DNA of 64,000 bases, taken from Mortierella sp. BCC40632. Lineage: Eukaryota; Mortierellomycota; Mortierellomycetes; Mortierellales; Mortierellaceae. Positions 12,063-21,900 of this stretch are shown piece by piece. How positions within the stretch are numbered: position 1 is the stretch's first letter; every line of letters starts with the position of its first letter. The stretch lies in assembly GCA_011634665.1 (NCBI GenBank), contig WAEK01000006.1:2610001-2674000 (forward strand). The letters are read 5' to 3'. The notes below the pieces were generated by a model. That model had not been told where the DNA came from and did no database searches. It worked only from the letters and a program-made list of their open reading frames with translations. A program made the position numbers and the translations under genes.

Positions 12063-13874
12063 CAGCAACAACAGAAACAGCATCAGTCTTCCGCTGATCA
12101 ATCGGGCTTTCCAACAATAGAGCTATTCATCCGCTGGAACCGCCTGTCTCCAAACCCCTGGCGTACAACCCCTGTCTCGCCCGTTGAGAATGGATACATG
12201 ACCTCCGAGCGTGAGCTTGTGTCCTTTTTTTACAAGAACGGCGTGCTAAAGGAAAAACTACGGGCTCTCTACTATGAGCAATCAAGCAGTTCCAACGTTC
12301 TAGATCCACGCAAGCCGTTCGCCCAAGCAGACGCTACTGATGCATGGCTTCAGGGCCAGAAACCTGGGGCACTCATCAAGCTATTCATTGCCAACGTCAA
12401 CCCGGAAGGCCTTTCTGTGCGTAAACGTAGTAAGGCAGGACTTGCAGCTGCTGTCAATCTTTGGTCTCTCGACACTATCAAGCAGCACATCAATGAGATT
12501 CGCGACGAGAATTTTAAGCCATGTTCATACAACAAGAAGGGCTATTTACTCCGTGGCTCTATCAGGACCGATGGATTCCGGCTTCAAGTCCTGGCTTTCA
12601 AAGTGCGAGAGCTATTGTCTGTAAAGTTCAAACGATACAAGGGCCCTCTCCCGGACCGTTTAACCTCAACCACGGCTGGTACAGAGGATAACCTGACCGA
12701 GGTTCGAAATGTAATCAAGACAGAGACTGATGTACGTCGTTTCTGGAATTGCAGCAGGGAAGAGGCCGACAAGATCTCGTACCTTGGGATAGATCTTGGG
12801 CAGACATGCGTAGTCGGTGCGTGTGCTCTCCTTCCACCAGGCAAGACCCCAACTACCAAGCGTCGGAAAAAAACGGAGCAAAAAAAGGAAGAGGTCCAAA
12901 CGAGGAGCCAGGAAATCGAAGCGAGATGATGCCGGCCACATGGACTGGCAACCATGCCATCAGGACAGGAACAATCGACCGCGATTTTTCAACCTGGCTG
13001 TAAAGCAAAAGGCCGTTGTACAGCCAACACTCAAACATCGACGATGGATGGAATCACAGAAGGGCTCCACTGGTTCATCACAGCTCTCTGTCAGCGACAT
13101 CGAAACAGACCTTCCAGCACTTCGTAGTGCTGACATTCAGTTCAGCGATTATGTGTCGCCCCGTCGCACTCATTGGCAGGCACTGGATCAGTTTTACAAT
13201 GGAAACAACTTTCGTTTCAAGAAAAACAGATGGGACATGCAAAGGGCAAGAAAGGAAGAATTCTTTCAAATGGCAGACAGTCTTTTAAAAATGGTAAAAG
13301 GATCCATTGGGCAAAGTAGAAAGGATAGCGACAGGGTAATAATAGGGATTGGCCTCGGCAAATTTTCGTCCAACGGCAAGCTATCGTCCCTTCACGAGAC
13401 ATTTCAGTCTTACTTTGTTCAAAAGGTACGTTATGTCAATACCACCTGTCCACTTTTTTTTGCGTTTTGATACCACTCCTGACGTTTCTTCAATATCAAA
13501 ATCAATAGGCAAGATCGTTGGGCTACATTGTTGTCGGCGTAAACGAATACTACACCAGCAAAAGGTGCCCCAAGTGCGAAGGCTTTGTGGCCCAGACGGA
13601 GAGCATCCGTCGAATGTTCTGTCCGCAGTGCAAAAAGTTTATGCATCGCGACGTAATGGCAGGGCATAATATTTGCAGGGCAATGCGAGGCCATATCGAG
13701 AAAGGCGAGCGTCCGGACTATTTGCAGCCGTTCGACGACGACGGCAATTACCCATGGAAGCAAAATCAGCAACCAAGCCCTGAAGCAGGACCCAGTCGTA
13801 AAAGACAAGAGGAAAAGGACGGAGAGAAGGCTGGCGGAAGTACAAAAAAGCGTAGACAGGCTAGATCAGACTAG
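9718..13874 (+). CDS. FEN1/XPG-like nuclease fused to Fanzor (TnpB-like RNA-guided nuclease)
   Basis: Model: exons 9718-10492, 10583-10808, 10901-11933, 12066-13425, 13509-13874. All introns are GT-AG (48 bp is the only alternative for intron 2 and breaks the frame). The product is about 1252 aa if one extra A in 12867-12873 is discounted. Residues 1-250 are FEN1-like. They start MGVQGLWGLL and keep the metal-binding acidic positions: D32 (HVDVAGSFF), D77 (LYVDGQQ), E162/D164 (CPTEADVA), D181/D183 (SRDSDFL) and D234/D236 (RNDYDGNVPSLG, H3TH-like). Residues about 334-678 are a linker of unknown fold. The Fanzor part has RuvC-I D921 (YLGIDLGQTCVVG), a Lys/Arg-rich insertion, E1144 (VNEYYTSKRCPKC), a CxxC...CxxC zinc ribbon and RuvC-III D1179 (HRDVMAGHNI). 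The C-terminus has an NLS-like KKRRQAR. Domain functions follow from the families; cooperation of the two nucleases is inference. Confidence 0.85.
11999..12061 (+). repeat. (CT)n microsatellite forming the 3' splice-site pyrimidine tract
   Basis: About 31 CT units run directly into TGCAG|CAACAA, the acceptor of intron 3 (11934-12065) of the FEN1-Fanzor gene. The entire polypyrimidine tract is a microsatellite. Confidence 0.95.
12867..12873 (+). other. Single-base frame break in an A7 run of the Fanzor exon 4
   Basis: Upstream of this run the coding frame is the one carrying YLGIDLGQTCVVGACALLPP. Downstream, the frame carrying KKRSKKRKRSKRGARKSKR and LAVKQKAVVQPTLKHRRW is displaced by one base. 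Counting one A less makes the total exon length 3759, a multiple of three. A second A7 run at 12880-12886 is in the new frame already. No intron of plausible length explains the shift. Confidence 0.8.
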
Positions 13875-13936
13875 TCTGCCCAGAGTTGTCTAGTAAGTTT
13901 TTCAAAAAGGCAAGAGATAATTTATAATAGAGTAGA
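13875..13936 (+). ncRNA. Candidate guide-RNA (fRNA) 3' scaffold region, position-based only
   Basis: TnpB and Fanzor guide RNAs usually overlap the 3' end of the nuclease gene, with the guide taken from DNA just beyond the element's right end. Here 62 bp separate the stop codon from 28S rRNA sequence. A perfect 12-bp palindrome (CAGACTAGTCTG, 13867-13878) spans the stop codon, and TTTTTCAAAAA follows at 13899-13909. No transcript evidence exists. The scaffold, if real, would extend back into the coding region. Confidence 0.25.
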
Positions 13937-13975
13937 ATAACTGGCTTGTGGCAGCCAAGCGTTCATAGCGACGTT

Positions 13976-14011
<36 letters not shown>

Positions 14012-14055
14012 ACTGAAGCAGAATTCAGTAAGCGTTGGATTGTTCACCCACTAAT

Positions 14056-14110
<55 letters not shown>

Positions 14111-14509
14111 ATGAAGTGTTGTTGCAATAGTAATTGAAGTTAGTACGAGAGGAACACTTCATTCGGATAATTGGTATTTGGGTCTGCCTGAGCAGGCAAT
14201 GACCCGAAGCTATCATCCGTTGGATTATGGCTGAACGCCTCTAAGTCAGAATCCGTGCTAGAACGCGACGATTACCGCCTTTTCCGATATCTAGTTGAAT
14301 ACGAATAGGTCTTCGGGCCCTGAGTCATACTACGTGGGGAGGTCTTGCATGGCGGAAAGGCTGTGTGAGGCACCTGCTAATGTTAATTTCAAATATTGGA
14401 AGAGATAAATCCATTGCAGACGACTTTAATTGAACAGGGTATTGTAAGCAGTCGAGTAGCCTTGTTGCTACGAGCTGCTGAGATTAAGCCCATTGTTCTA
14501 CATATTTGT
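13937..14509 (+). rRNA. 3' fragment of the 25S/28S rRNA gene
   Basis: The sequence from ATAACTGGCTTGTGGCAGCC onward follows the universally conserved large-subunit rRNA through domain VI to the mature 3' end. It includes GACCGTCGTGAGACAGGTTAG (14079 region), the sarcin-ricin loop AGTACGAGAGGAAC (14142-14155) and the terminal GCTGCTGAGATTAAGCC (14475-14490). The 5' 2.8 kb of the rRNA is absent. Homology stops abruptly between the canonical CAGGG and ATAACTGG of the peptidyl-transferase centre. The fragment is an orphan: host gene sequence follows within 450 bp. The helix closing the sarcin-ricin loop shows a compensated pair change (GAAGT/ACTTC versus GAACT/AGTTC in yeast, from memory), so it descends from a functional rRNA. 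Confidence 0.93.
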
Positions 14510-14943
14510 ATGTTTCGACATACCATTCTTCTTCTTCTTTTTATCCTTTCTGATGATTAGCTTGCTGCGTGAAGATCAGAGAGAGATCATTGTCTTTGTA
14601 AAGAAAAATCACAGAGTTGAGATGAGGAAGGGCGAGGGAAGGAGAGGGAGGGGAGGAGAGCGGGAGGGAGGGAGAGAGTGGGAGGGAGGGAGGGAGAGAG
14701 TGGGAGGGAGAGAGTGGGTAAGTAGTGAGATGGAAGGGACAACCCAAATGAAGTTGGGGGAGGGCACCTTCATTGACATGAAGTGCTTGGGTCAACAAAG
14801 GGAGATCAATTTCATGCGACTTGAAAAGCTAAACGAAATGAAAACTTCTTGTTTTGTATGAATCTGCTTTTCTTTGCATGATCCTTTTTGCTAGAAGAAA
14901 CTCAAAATTTCCAATCCTATCTTACTACAACCAACAGGAGTTA
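14510..14943. other. Non-coding, GA/GGGA-rich
   Basis: This follows the rRNA 3' end and may start with external transcribed spacer. A GGGA/GAGA-rich block occupies 14625-14725. No gene seen before the 3' end of the UCH gene at 14944. Confidence 0.6.
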
Positions 14944-16844
14944 TTATGGCTCTTTTTCCTCTTCCCTGATAAAGGCAAAAATGTCGTTATGACATTTCAA
15001 TTCGAACGCTGCCTCGCTCCATTGCTTCAGACGATGAAGTGCAATTGAAGTCCAGTCCTGACCAACTGGGCCAAGATATGTTGCATTCCCTTCTGTTGGT
15101 AAGCTATCAATCTCGAAAACATGGCCTTTGAAGGGCATGATGAGAATTACATGATTTCCACTGGATTGCTCTGTGGAACCGCTACTCTCGCTTTGGCCTC
15201 TTCTTTGCTCTTTTCCTGAGATTTCTTGCCTTGCCCTCTGATTTCCTCTTTCATCAACGCTCGAGTCTTGGCTTCGGTTGTCGCCCCCACTCTGTTCTTC
15301 ACCAGAGATACTCAGTTCCGATGACATCGGCGGACTAAGGAAAACCTTGTGAAGCAACTTGAATTCATGCTCATTTTCGATGTCAATATCAGACCCCTAA
15401 CAAAGACGGATGTCCGAGATGTCCGAGATGTCCGAGATGTCAGAGATGTAAAAAAAACCAAAAATATATAATGTGCTGTGTAGGGATAAGATGTATGATC
15501 GAAACTTGACAATCTGTAGTCATTTCATCCTAAAATGACTTACATTCTCCTTGAGCCTAATAAGGTTTGCCATTACTTCAGACATTTCCACATCGCCGGA
15601 ACTCGTGTATTGGTTGATCGCAAAGTTAACGAGCACCATCGTGGCACAAGAAAAATTGGTGCACTATTTTGGTATAAAAAAAGTAATAGTATCAGATCGT
15701 ACGCAGAGATCTCTCAGTTAAGATTGTCCATCATGTCCACATTCTTTACCTGTTTAAAAACAAATGGAAGTTCAGCCGACTCTGGCGCTGTCCTCTTTGT
15801 CAGGATCTCGTTCAAATGGTTGTTCAGCCTGAACTGGTTATCCTTGTCCCAAATAGAAGGAAGACGGCATTCTTCCTGGAGGGAATCAAGATTGCCATCG
15901 TCTTGCTTTTGCATGAGTGTCCTCATCTCCGAGTGATTGCAGTAGCATACAACGTAGCAACAATGTGATGTTCGTGAATCGGCATCTCCAAGTTCATAAT
16001 AAACGGACAACTTTGGCGTAATGTAAAATGGCAAACTGGCCGCAAATAGCCACCCATTGACATGAACTATAAACAAAAAAAAAAATACGAATATGATGAG
16101 AAGGATTTTTGACAAAAAAAAAAAAAAAAAAAAAAAAAAGACAAGCCGTATTTGGCCCTTTCCTTTCGATTGTTCCTTACCGGGATGGAAAAACCCATCT
16201 TCCCATTCAAGACTAATATTCGGTAATCCGATCATTTCAAGCATTTCTGATCGGGACATCTCGAGAACCTTGGCCCTAGCAGAGATGCTTAGGTAGCCTG
16301 ATTTTGTCTGTCTCGTCATTGTTGTTAATACTTCCTTGGAGTAAGCAAGATGAGAAAAAGTCTCGAGGAGGATATCCGAAGAATCTCCTTGAGCGAAAAG
16401 GCTATTCTGGAAAACCAATTGCGCCTTCTCCAAGATGGACATGGCCACAGATGATGGCCACCATTCGATCGTCTCCTGTACTACTCTCCAAAGTCGGCCA
16501 CTTGATGACAATTCAAGAATATTACGAATCCTTTTAGTGAGAGAAGATGGGCGCGGAACTTGGACATCTGGATCATCGCAAACCTGCCCTGCGAATGTCG
16601 AATGGACAATAAAGCCTCGAATTGACTCAAAGGCCTGTTTTTTAGTGACGCTAGACGAGCCAATTTGGATTCCTCGGAGTGACCCCTGGGCCAGTAGCGC
16701 ATCACCGATAAGTTCTTTGGAGAGCTTGGTCGACTCTCCAAGACGACTAGAACTTTGGAAAATGGGATCCAATCTTCCCATTAGATCGCTCATTACCGCA
16801 GGGGAGAACCTTTTTTGAAGAAATGACGAAACTCTAGCTTTCAT
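14944..16844 (-). CDS. Ubiquitin C-terminal hydrolase (peptidase C12/UCH family) with long N-terminal extension
   Basis: Exons on the minus strand: 16181-16844, 15750-16066, 15544-15663, 14944-15396. All introns are GT-AG, giving 1554 nt and 517 aa. The catalytic core is C-terminal. C333 lies in CTNFSCATMVLVNF, which matches the UCH Cys motif (compare NxCxT). H449 is in GNHVILIMPFKGHVFEIDSL and D464 is 15 residues later, the usual His-Asp arrangement. Residues 370-447, between Cys and His, are a Ser/Glu/Arg-rich insertion. Residues 1-320 are not part of a standard UCH and I do not recognise them; a helical start (MKARVSSFLQKRFSPAVMSD) is followed by SLPFYITPKLSVYYELG. The family removes small adducts or ubiquitin from proteins. 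This appears to be an intact host gene inside the mobile island. Confidence 0.75.
15410..15448. repeat. Short tandem repeat GATGTCCGA in UCH intron 3
   Basis: Four to five units of about 10 bp (GATGTCCGAGATGTCCGAGA pattern) lie within intron 15397-15543, immediately followed by an A-run. Confidence 0.9.
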
Positions 16845-17188
16845 TTCCTCAACGGTGCTCTACTTTGAAGAGTGCAAAATGCACTTCCAAACGGCAATTA
16901 TGTCTTGCTTTATTTTTTTTTTCGGGGGAAGGAGGTGGTGGGCTGGTGGTGAAAATGAAGCTGCTTATGTATTCGAGGTCCTAAGGAAATGATGGAAAAT
17001 TGTTGCATCCTTCACTATGTCACCCATCACTACCATCCTTCCCAGTCACCTACTGCATTTTTTTTCTTTGGGATGGTTGATTCGAAAAATTGGAATGTCC
17101 AACATAGATATTTGGGATGTCCGATAAAGGAATTTGGGAAATATAAGAGAATTTGGAGGAGCAAGAGCACAACTTTATCACTTTAGAA
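16845..17188. other. Divergent intergenic region, UCH gene / transposase
   Basis: No gene. It contains T-runs (16911-16921, 17058-17066) and GGTGGTGGGCTGGTGG. Near 17081-17150 the motif GGA(A/T)GTCC recurs (GGAATGTCC, GGGATGTCC), possibly the left end of the transposon. I could not find a matching inverted copy to the right. Confidence 0.5.
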
Positions 17189-18485
17189 ATGGCCTTCCCA
17201 GCACCACAGCTCATCCAGTCCCAAGGCACCGGCGTTGAGCATAATGCTGACTCCAACATCTCCAGGAATGACAGTCGTCTGCGGTCATTGATGGATTTAC
17301 ACGACTTCCAGGCTGCCCAGCACAAAAACACCTCTGCCTCTGACCCTGGCAGTCGGAGGGAGAAGGTGTCCGATCAAGCTCCAAAGATAAAGTGTGGCCC
17401 TCGATCTACGTACACTAAAGCCTCAGAGAAGCAACTTGAGTCGCTGATCGAGGCATTCATGATCAAAGATTTGTCGGTGGACAAGGCAGCAAAGCGCGCA
17501 AACCTGCCTAGGAGCACCGCATATCGATTCATTAGATGCTATCTGGACAACCCAGATGTCGAGCTTTCAATGATGCTGAAGAGAAACCCCAGGACGAAGA
17601 AGCCCGAAAGGCAGTTGACACAAGAGCACACAGAGTTCATCCTGTCACTGGTCGCAAACCAGGCGACCCTGACAGTTGAGAGCATTCATAAAACCCTGAA
17701 TGAGAAGTTCCAAGCCTTGAAAGTGTCAAAATCAACGATTTACACGCATATGAGGAATGAGTGTCGCTTATCCTTGAAACGTGTTATCAAGATTCCTCAG
17801 ATCAGGAACGACCCGAGTGTCATCAACGAGCGATACAACTGGGTCGAGGCATGGACAGGCCATTACAACGATTTTGTCAATCGCTGTATCTTTATTGACG
17901 AGGCAGGGTTCAACATGCACACCATTCGTCGCGTGGGATGGGCTAGAGAGGGTGAGCGAGCAACACAGCTTGTCCCAAACAGCAAGGGCAAAAAATTACA
18001 CGGTCATCGGAGCCATCTGTGTGCAGGGTATCGTTGACATGACTGTTGTTCTACCAAAGTCGGCTTCGACGAGCAAGAAGAGTAGATTGAGGACTGGTTC
18101 GGAAAATGAACGAAAGGGAACCACAGCCAAGCACTTTCGGGCCTTTGTTTTTAGCCTCATGGACCAATTGGACAAAACCGAGATGAAGGGCTGCACCTTG
18201 GTGATGGATAATGCGCCCATCCACAATGGTGTTGCAGACATCATTCAGCAGCGTGGATATCGGTGCCTCCCTTTGCCACGATACTCACCATTTTTGAATC
18301 CTATTGAGGAATGCTGGTCCAAGGTCAAGTCCTGTTTTGGGAGTCGTGTAATCAACAAGACGGAGACGGTAGAGAGTCGCATCAAAGAATCTTTGAGATC
18401 CATCACCACGGAGAATATTCACGGCTGGATCATGCATTCCCTGTCGTTTTTCCCGAAGTGCCTCGCTAGAGAACAACATTTGTAG
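17189..18485 (+). pseudogene. Tc1/mariner-IS630-like DDE transposase, one frameshift
   Basis: ATG at 17189. The N-terminal half has a helix-turn-helix (LSVDKAAKRANLPRSTAYRF, residues about 93-112) and a second helix-turn-helix-like region. The catalytic triad is FIDEAGF (first Asp), VMDNAPIH (second Asp) and FLNPIEECWSKVK (Glu), with about 32 residues between the second Asp and Glu. The frame changes by one base in the A6 run at 17990-17995. Discounting one A gives 1296 nt, 431 aa, with an uninterrupted product ending at 18485. Everything else is intact, so inactivation is recent or minimal. Clear terminal inverted repeats were not found by eye. The element lies between the UCH gene and Fanzor-like copy B. 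Confidence 0.8.
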
Positions 18486-18953
18486 AAACTATAATTAGAA
18501 GTTCATCCAGAGCGTTCAAACATATGTTACCAAGAACTGTTTTTGAAATCGTTCCTTGGCGAGTGGCCCCTCACATCTCAAACCGAGGAGTCAATCATTA
18601 CAGTGGCTACAGTCCTAGATAGGGTACGGCCCTAACCGCTCCATTGTTAGCTATTCCAAGGGAAGACTGTGGATAGTCGAAGAGCGGATGAAAAAAGGGA
18701 TGTGGAAAGGTGCTTGGGTGGAACCGTACAACGTAACAAAGAAAGGAAAACACAAACCATGTACTCAAATCAATAGCGTGGTCATCAAGGTTTGTGTGTC
18801 CACAGTCGTCTATTTAACTCCTCGTCCTCACTCTTCTTCCATCATTCCTCCTCCATTACATCACTTCTTCCTCCTCCTCCATCCTCATCTATCACTCTCC
18901 ATCTATCGCTCTCCATCTATCGCTCTTCCACCACCCTCCCACCACGTACCATC
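18486..18953. promoter_or_regulatory. Upstream region of Fanzor-like copy B, TCC-rich leader
   Basis: No gene. A TATA-like TATTTAA lies at 18811-18817. It is followed by a strongly pyrimidine-rich leader (CCTCC, CATCTATCGCTCTC repeats, 18820-18945) running to the start codon at 18954. Confidence 0.45.
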
Positions 18954-21900
18954 ATGTCAGTCACCATCGAAATCGTTCCTGTGATGACAAATATTAATCC
19001 AGGAGCCGACCCTCCTCCATGGCCGAATTTGGTGAAAGCAGCAATCGCCAAATGGGCAGCGACTCCCGTTCCCAAAGAGTTTTTGGATCGTCTAGAGCAT
19101 GCCTTGGTCGACAGCGATTTGTTTGATTGTCGCGAGAACACCAATGGCGCCCTGAAAGGTCTGCTGGACCACGGAGTCTTCGTGAACACTGGCAATCAGA
19201 ATTCCCTTGGGCGATTCTTAGTGGACACCTTCCTGACGCCAGGGCCACCAGCCTACAACTTGCGACTCACAACGGACGACCCTGAGGTAGAACCAATTCT
19301 GGTGCCGCCAAAGACACTCCTCTTATTCAAGTTTGTAGCCGAGAATCTCGGGTACACCATTTTCCTATTCTCGAATCGCGCAAAACCACGCGTCTTTCGA
19401 CCTGCCGTCTCTGGCGTGTCACCCAACCCACCAAGGTCTGCGCCCTATTCCACTACATAGATAGCATTGCCGGAACAAGCGAGTACCTGGTTTTAGAATT
19501 CACCAACCGTGCAACAACGAGGCGCATACAACGAGTTTTTAATTCACCACAGTTGTCACCGTCCCTGCAGGAACAGCGCAGTATCGCCTCACCCGGGAAG
19601 AGCACGACATATCGCGACCACGCGAGGAAGGAACCGCTGCGACAAAAGAGAAAGTTGGCAGATGACACTAAAGCGAGCATGATTGAAGCTCTGAAACAAG
19701 GATGGTAAGGCAGAATCCACTCTCACCTCTCATACAAAACATAAAAATTGTACCACTGCCCACTGACTCTCTCATCGACTCTTGAAAAATAGCTTACGGC
19801 GCCTTCAAGAGGACGCAGTAGCAGACATCACAAAGTTCTTCCAGTCAACCAAAGACAAGAACACCCGAGATGCAGCCTCATCACAACGCCAGAGCGCATT
19901 CAAGGAAACTCAGCTCGCTTTGGCTGTCCTCCCCAGAAGGACGATGACGTTTGCGGAGGATTACTACCGGAACAACATCGCTGATATCATTTCGCGATCT
20001 TCGGTAAATTTGAAGAATGACATGAGGGCTGCAGCTGACAGTGATGTGATCACTTTATGGCGAGCCACAGTGGAGAACAACGCCGATGCAATTTGGACAG
20101 CCGCATTTGATATGAGGGAAGAGACGGTAAGGGCCACTGGAAAGAAAATTGCAAAAACTGGACCACTGGCTCCGTCAGGTACCGCCGGTGACGATGATGA
20201 CGAGCCCGACACCAAAAATTGGAGGTCATGTTCCGTGTCGCTGGGGCAAGTTCTCCGAGACGATTTCGATGTCGATGGCGACAATTAAATGGCAGTAGAT
20301 GGCTCGGAGAACTGGACGCAACACATTGTTGAACTGCTTGACGCGCAGCAACGCTCAACGTCGGACATGGTCGAGCAAATGTATTCGACAGTGCACAAGA
20401 TGACTTTGAAAGTAAGTTACACCTTCCACATCTGTCTATCGCTGTTAACATTCGACATGGCCATGGTGTAAGGTGGTGACTGATTTCTACTTAACTCCTT
20501 GTAGGTGGCCCGGGGGGATCTGTACGGCACAACAGGCCGCCTCGACCTGTCTGAACTGCTTCCGGAAGGGGTCTCCGTTCCAGAGGAGGAGAGGTACCTT
20601 GATGTGTCTCCTCTCCCCATGGGCCTTCAAGACACGATTGAGGAGGGCAAAGGAAACTTTCATAAAGACATTGTGGACCTGTTTTCCCAAAACCACCTGT
20701 CCAAAGTTGTCACCCATTTCACTGATCGTAAGGTTGCCAATATCTCATCATCCTCATCTGGCCCGACAGCAGCTGAGAATGGCCCTCTCATCTCACGCAA
20801 GGACAGTACTGACCACCCGCAGTGGAGCAATCTCTCTATGTCACTGTCCCGTGAATCTGACCATCGCCCACTATTCACGGCAAGAGAGGGTACAACAAAG
20901 CTTATGGAAGCTCATCTTCGCCAGTGCGCTACCATGATCTCGAACATGTGGGAAGGAGTCGGATTCAACAAAAGCCTCGACCACCTTTTAAGGTTCTTAT
21001 TCAGGTATCATCTTGCACCGAACCGAGCGGCCAGCAACAAAGCGAATAAGTCCAAATTCGTAGAGAAGAAGAAAGAAAAAAAAGAAGGCGAAGAAGGAGA
21101 TGCAGAGGAAGCAGTCAGGCCTGACAGCCTCCCCACTGGCGACATGCTATGAAGAAGGAGTGCGACCATCTGTGTGACAGTCTTCAGAAGAGTCAGGATA
21201 CGGCTATCAGGCGCTTTATTCTCAACATCCAACGACTGAACGACATTAAGACTTCACCGAGCGGGGGTGACACATCACTAATCAAGCCTCTACCGCCGAT
21301 GCCCGAAATGACTACTGACGCAGACATGCTTGACGAACAAGAGTTGGAAGAGTTGGACGAGCAAGAACCGAGTGATCTGGATGGAGAATATGAGCTCAAG
21401 ATGCTTGAGTTAGACATGCAAGTTGCACAAGACCAGCTCATGGATGTTGAAGCACCTAGTATCCTCGCAAACCCGACCGCTGTTGACACAAAAGTCACGG
21501 AGCCAGATCGCAAACGCCTCGCATCGCTACAGGCATTAGCTAAAGTCTTATTGGAGTCGCCGTCGACCAGGACTAGCTACTCCCTTGAGCATGTCCGTGA
21601 ATCTGCCTTTGAAGACAAGGATTTTACCGACAAAGAGCTCTCCGTAGTAACGAGAATCGTTAATTGCCTCCGACCTTACGTCCCTAAGCGATACAAAGGT
21701 CCAGTCGAAGGGAATTACCGTCCACACACTCAACATGTTGCACTCGACGCGCCTCTGATCTTAATCTCAAATGCAATACTTGGATTATTGGGTCATAAGG
21801 ATTACGCACGCAAGATTTGCCCGCACATGGCGACAGGAAGCCTTCATGGCCTTCTTCTAGGCGCACAACAGCTATTCGAGACACTATGCAACAAGAAGGC

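Noticed and set aside
12813..12900. Intron explaining the frame change in Fanzor exon 4
   Set aside because: The available GT...AG pairs are too short or remove the conserved GACALLPP segment; a one-base change in the A7 run fits better and makes the length divisible by three.
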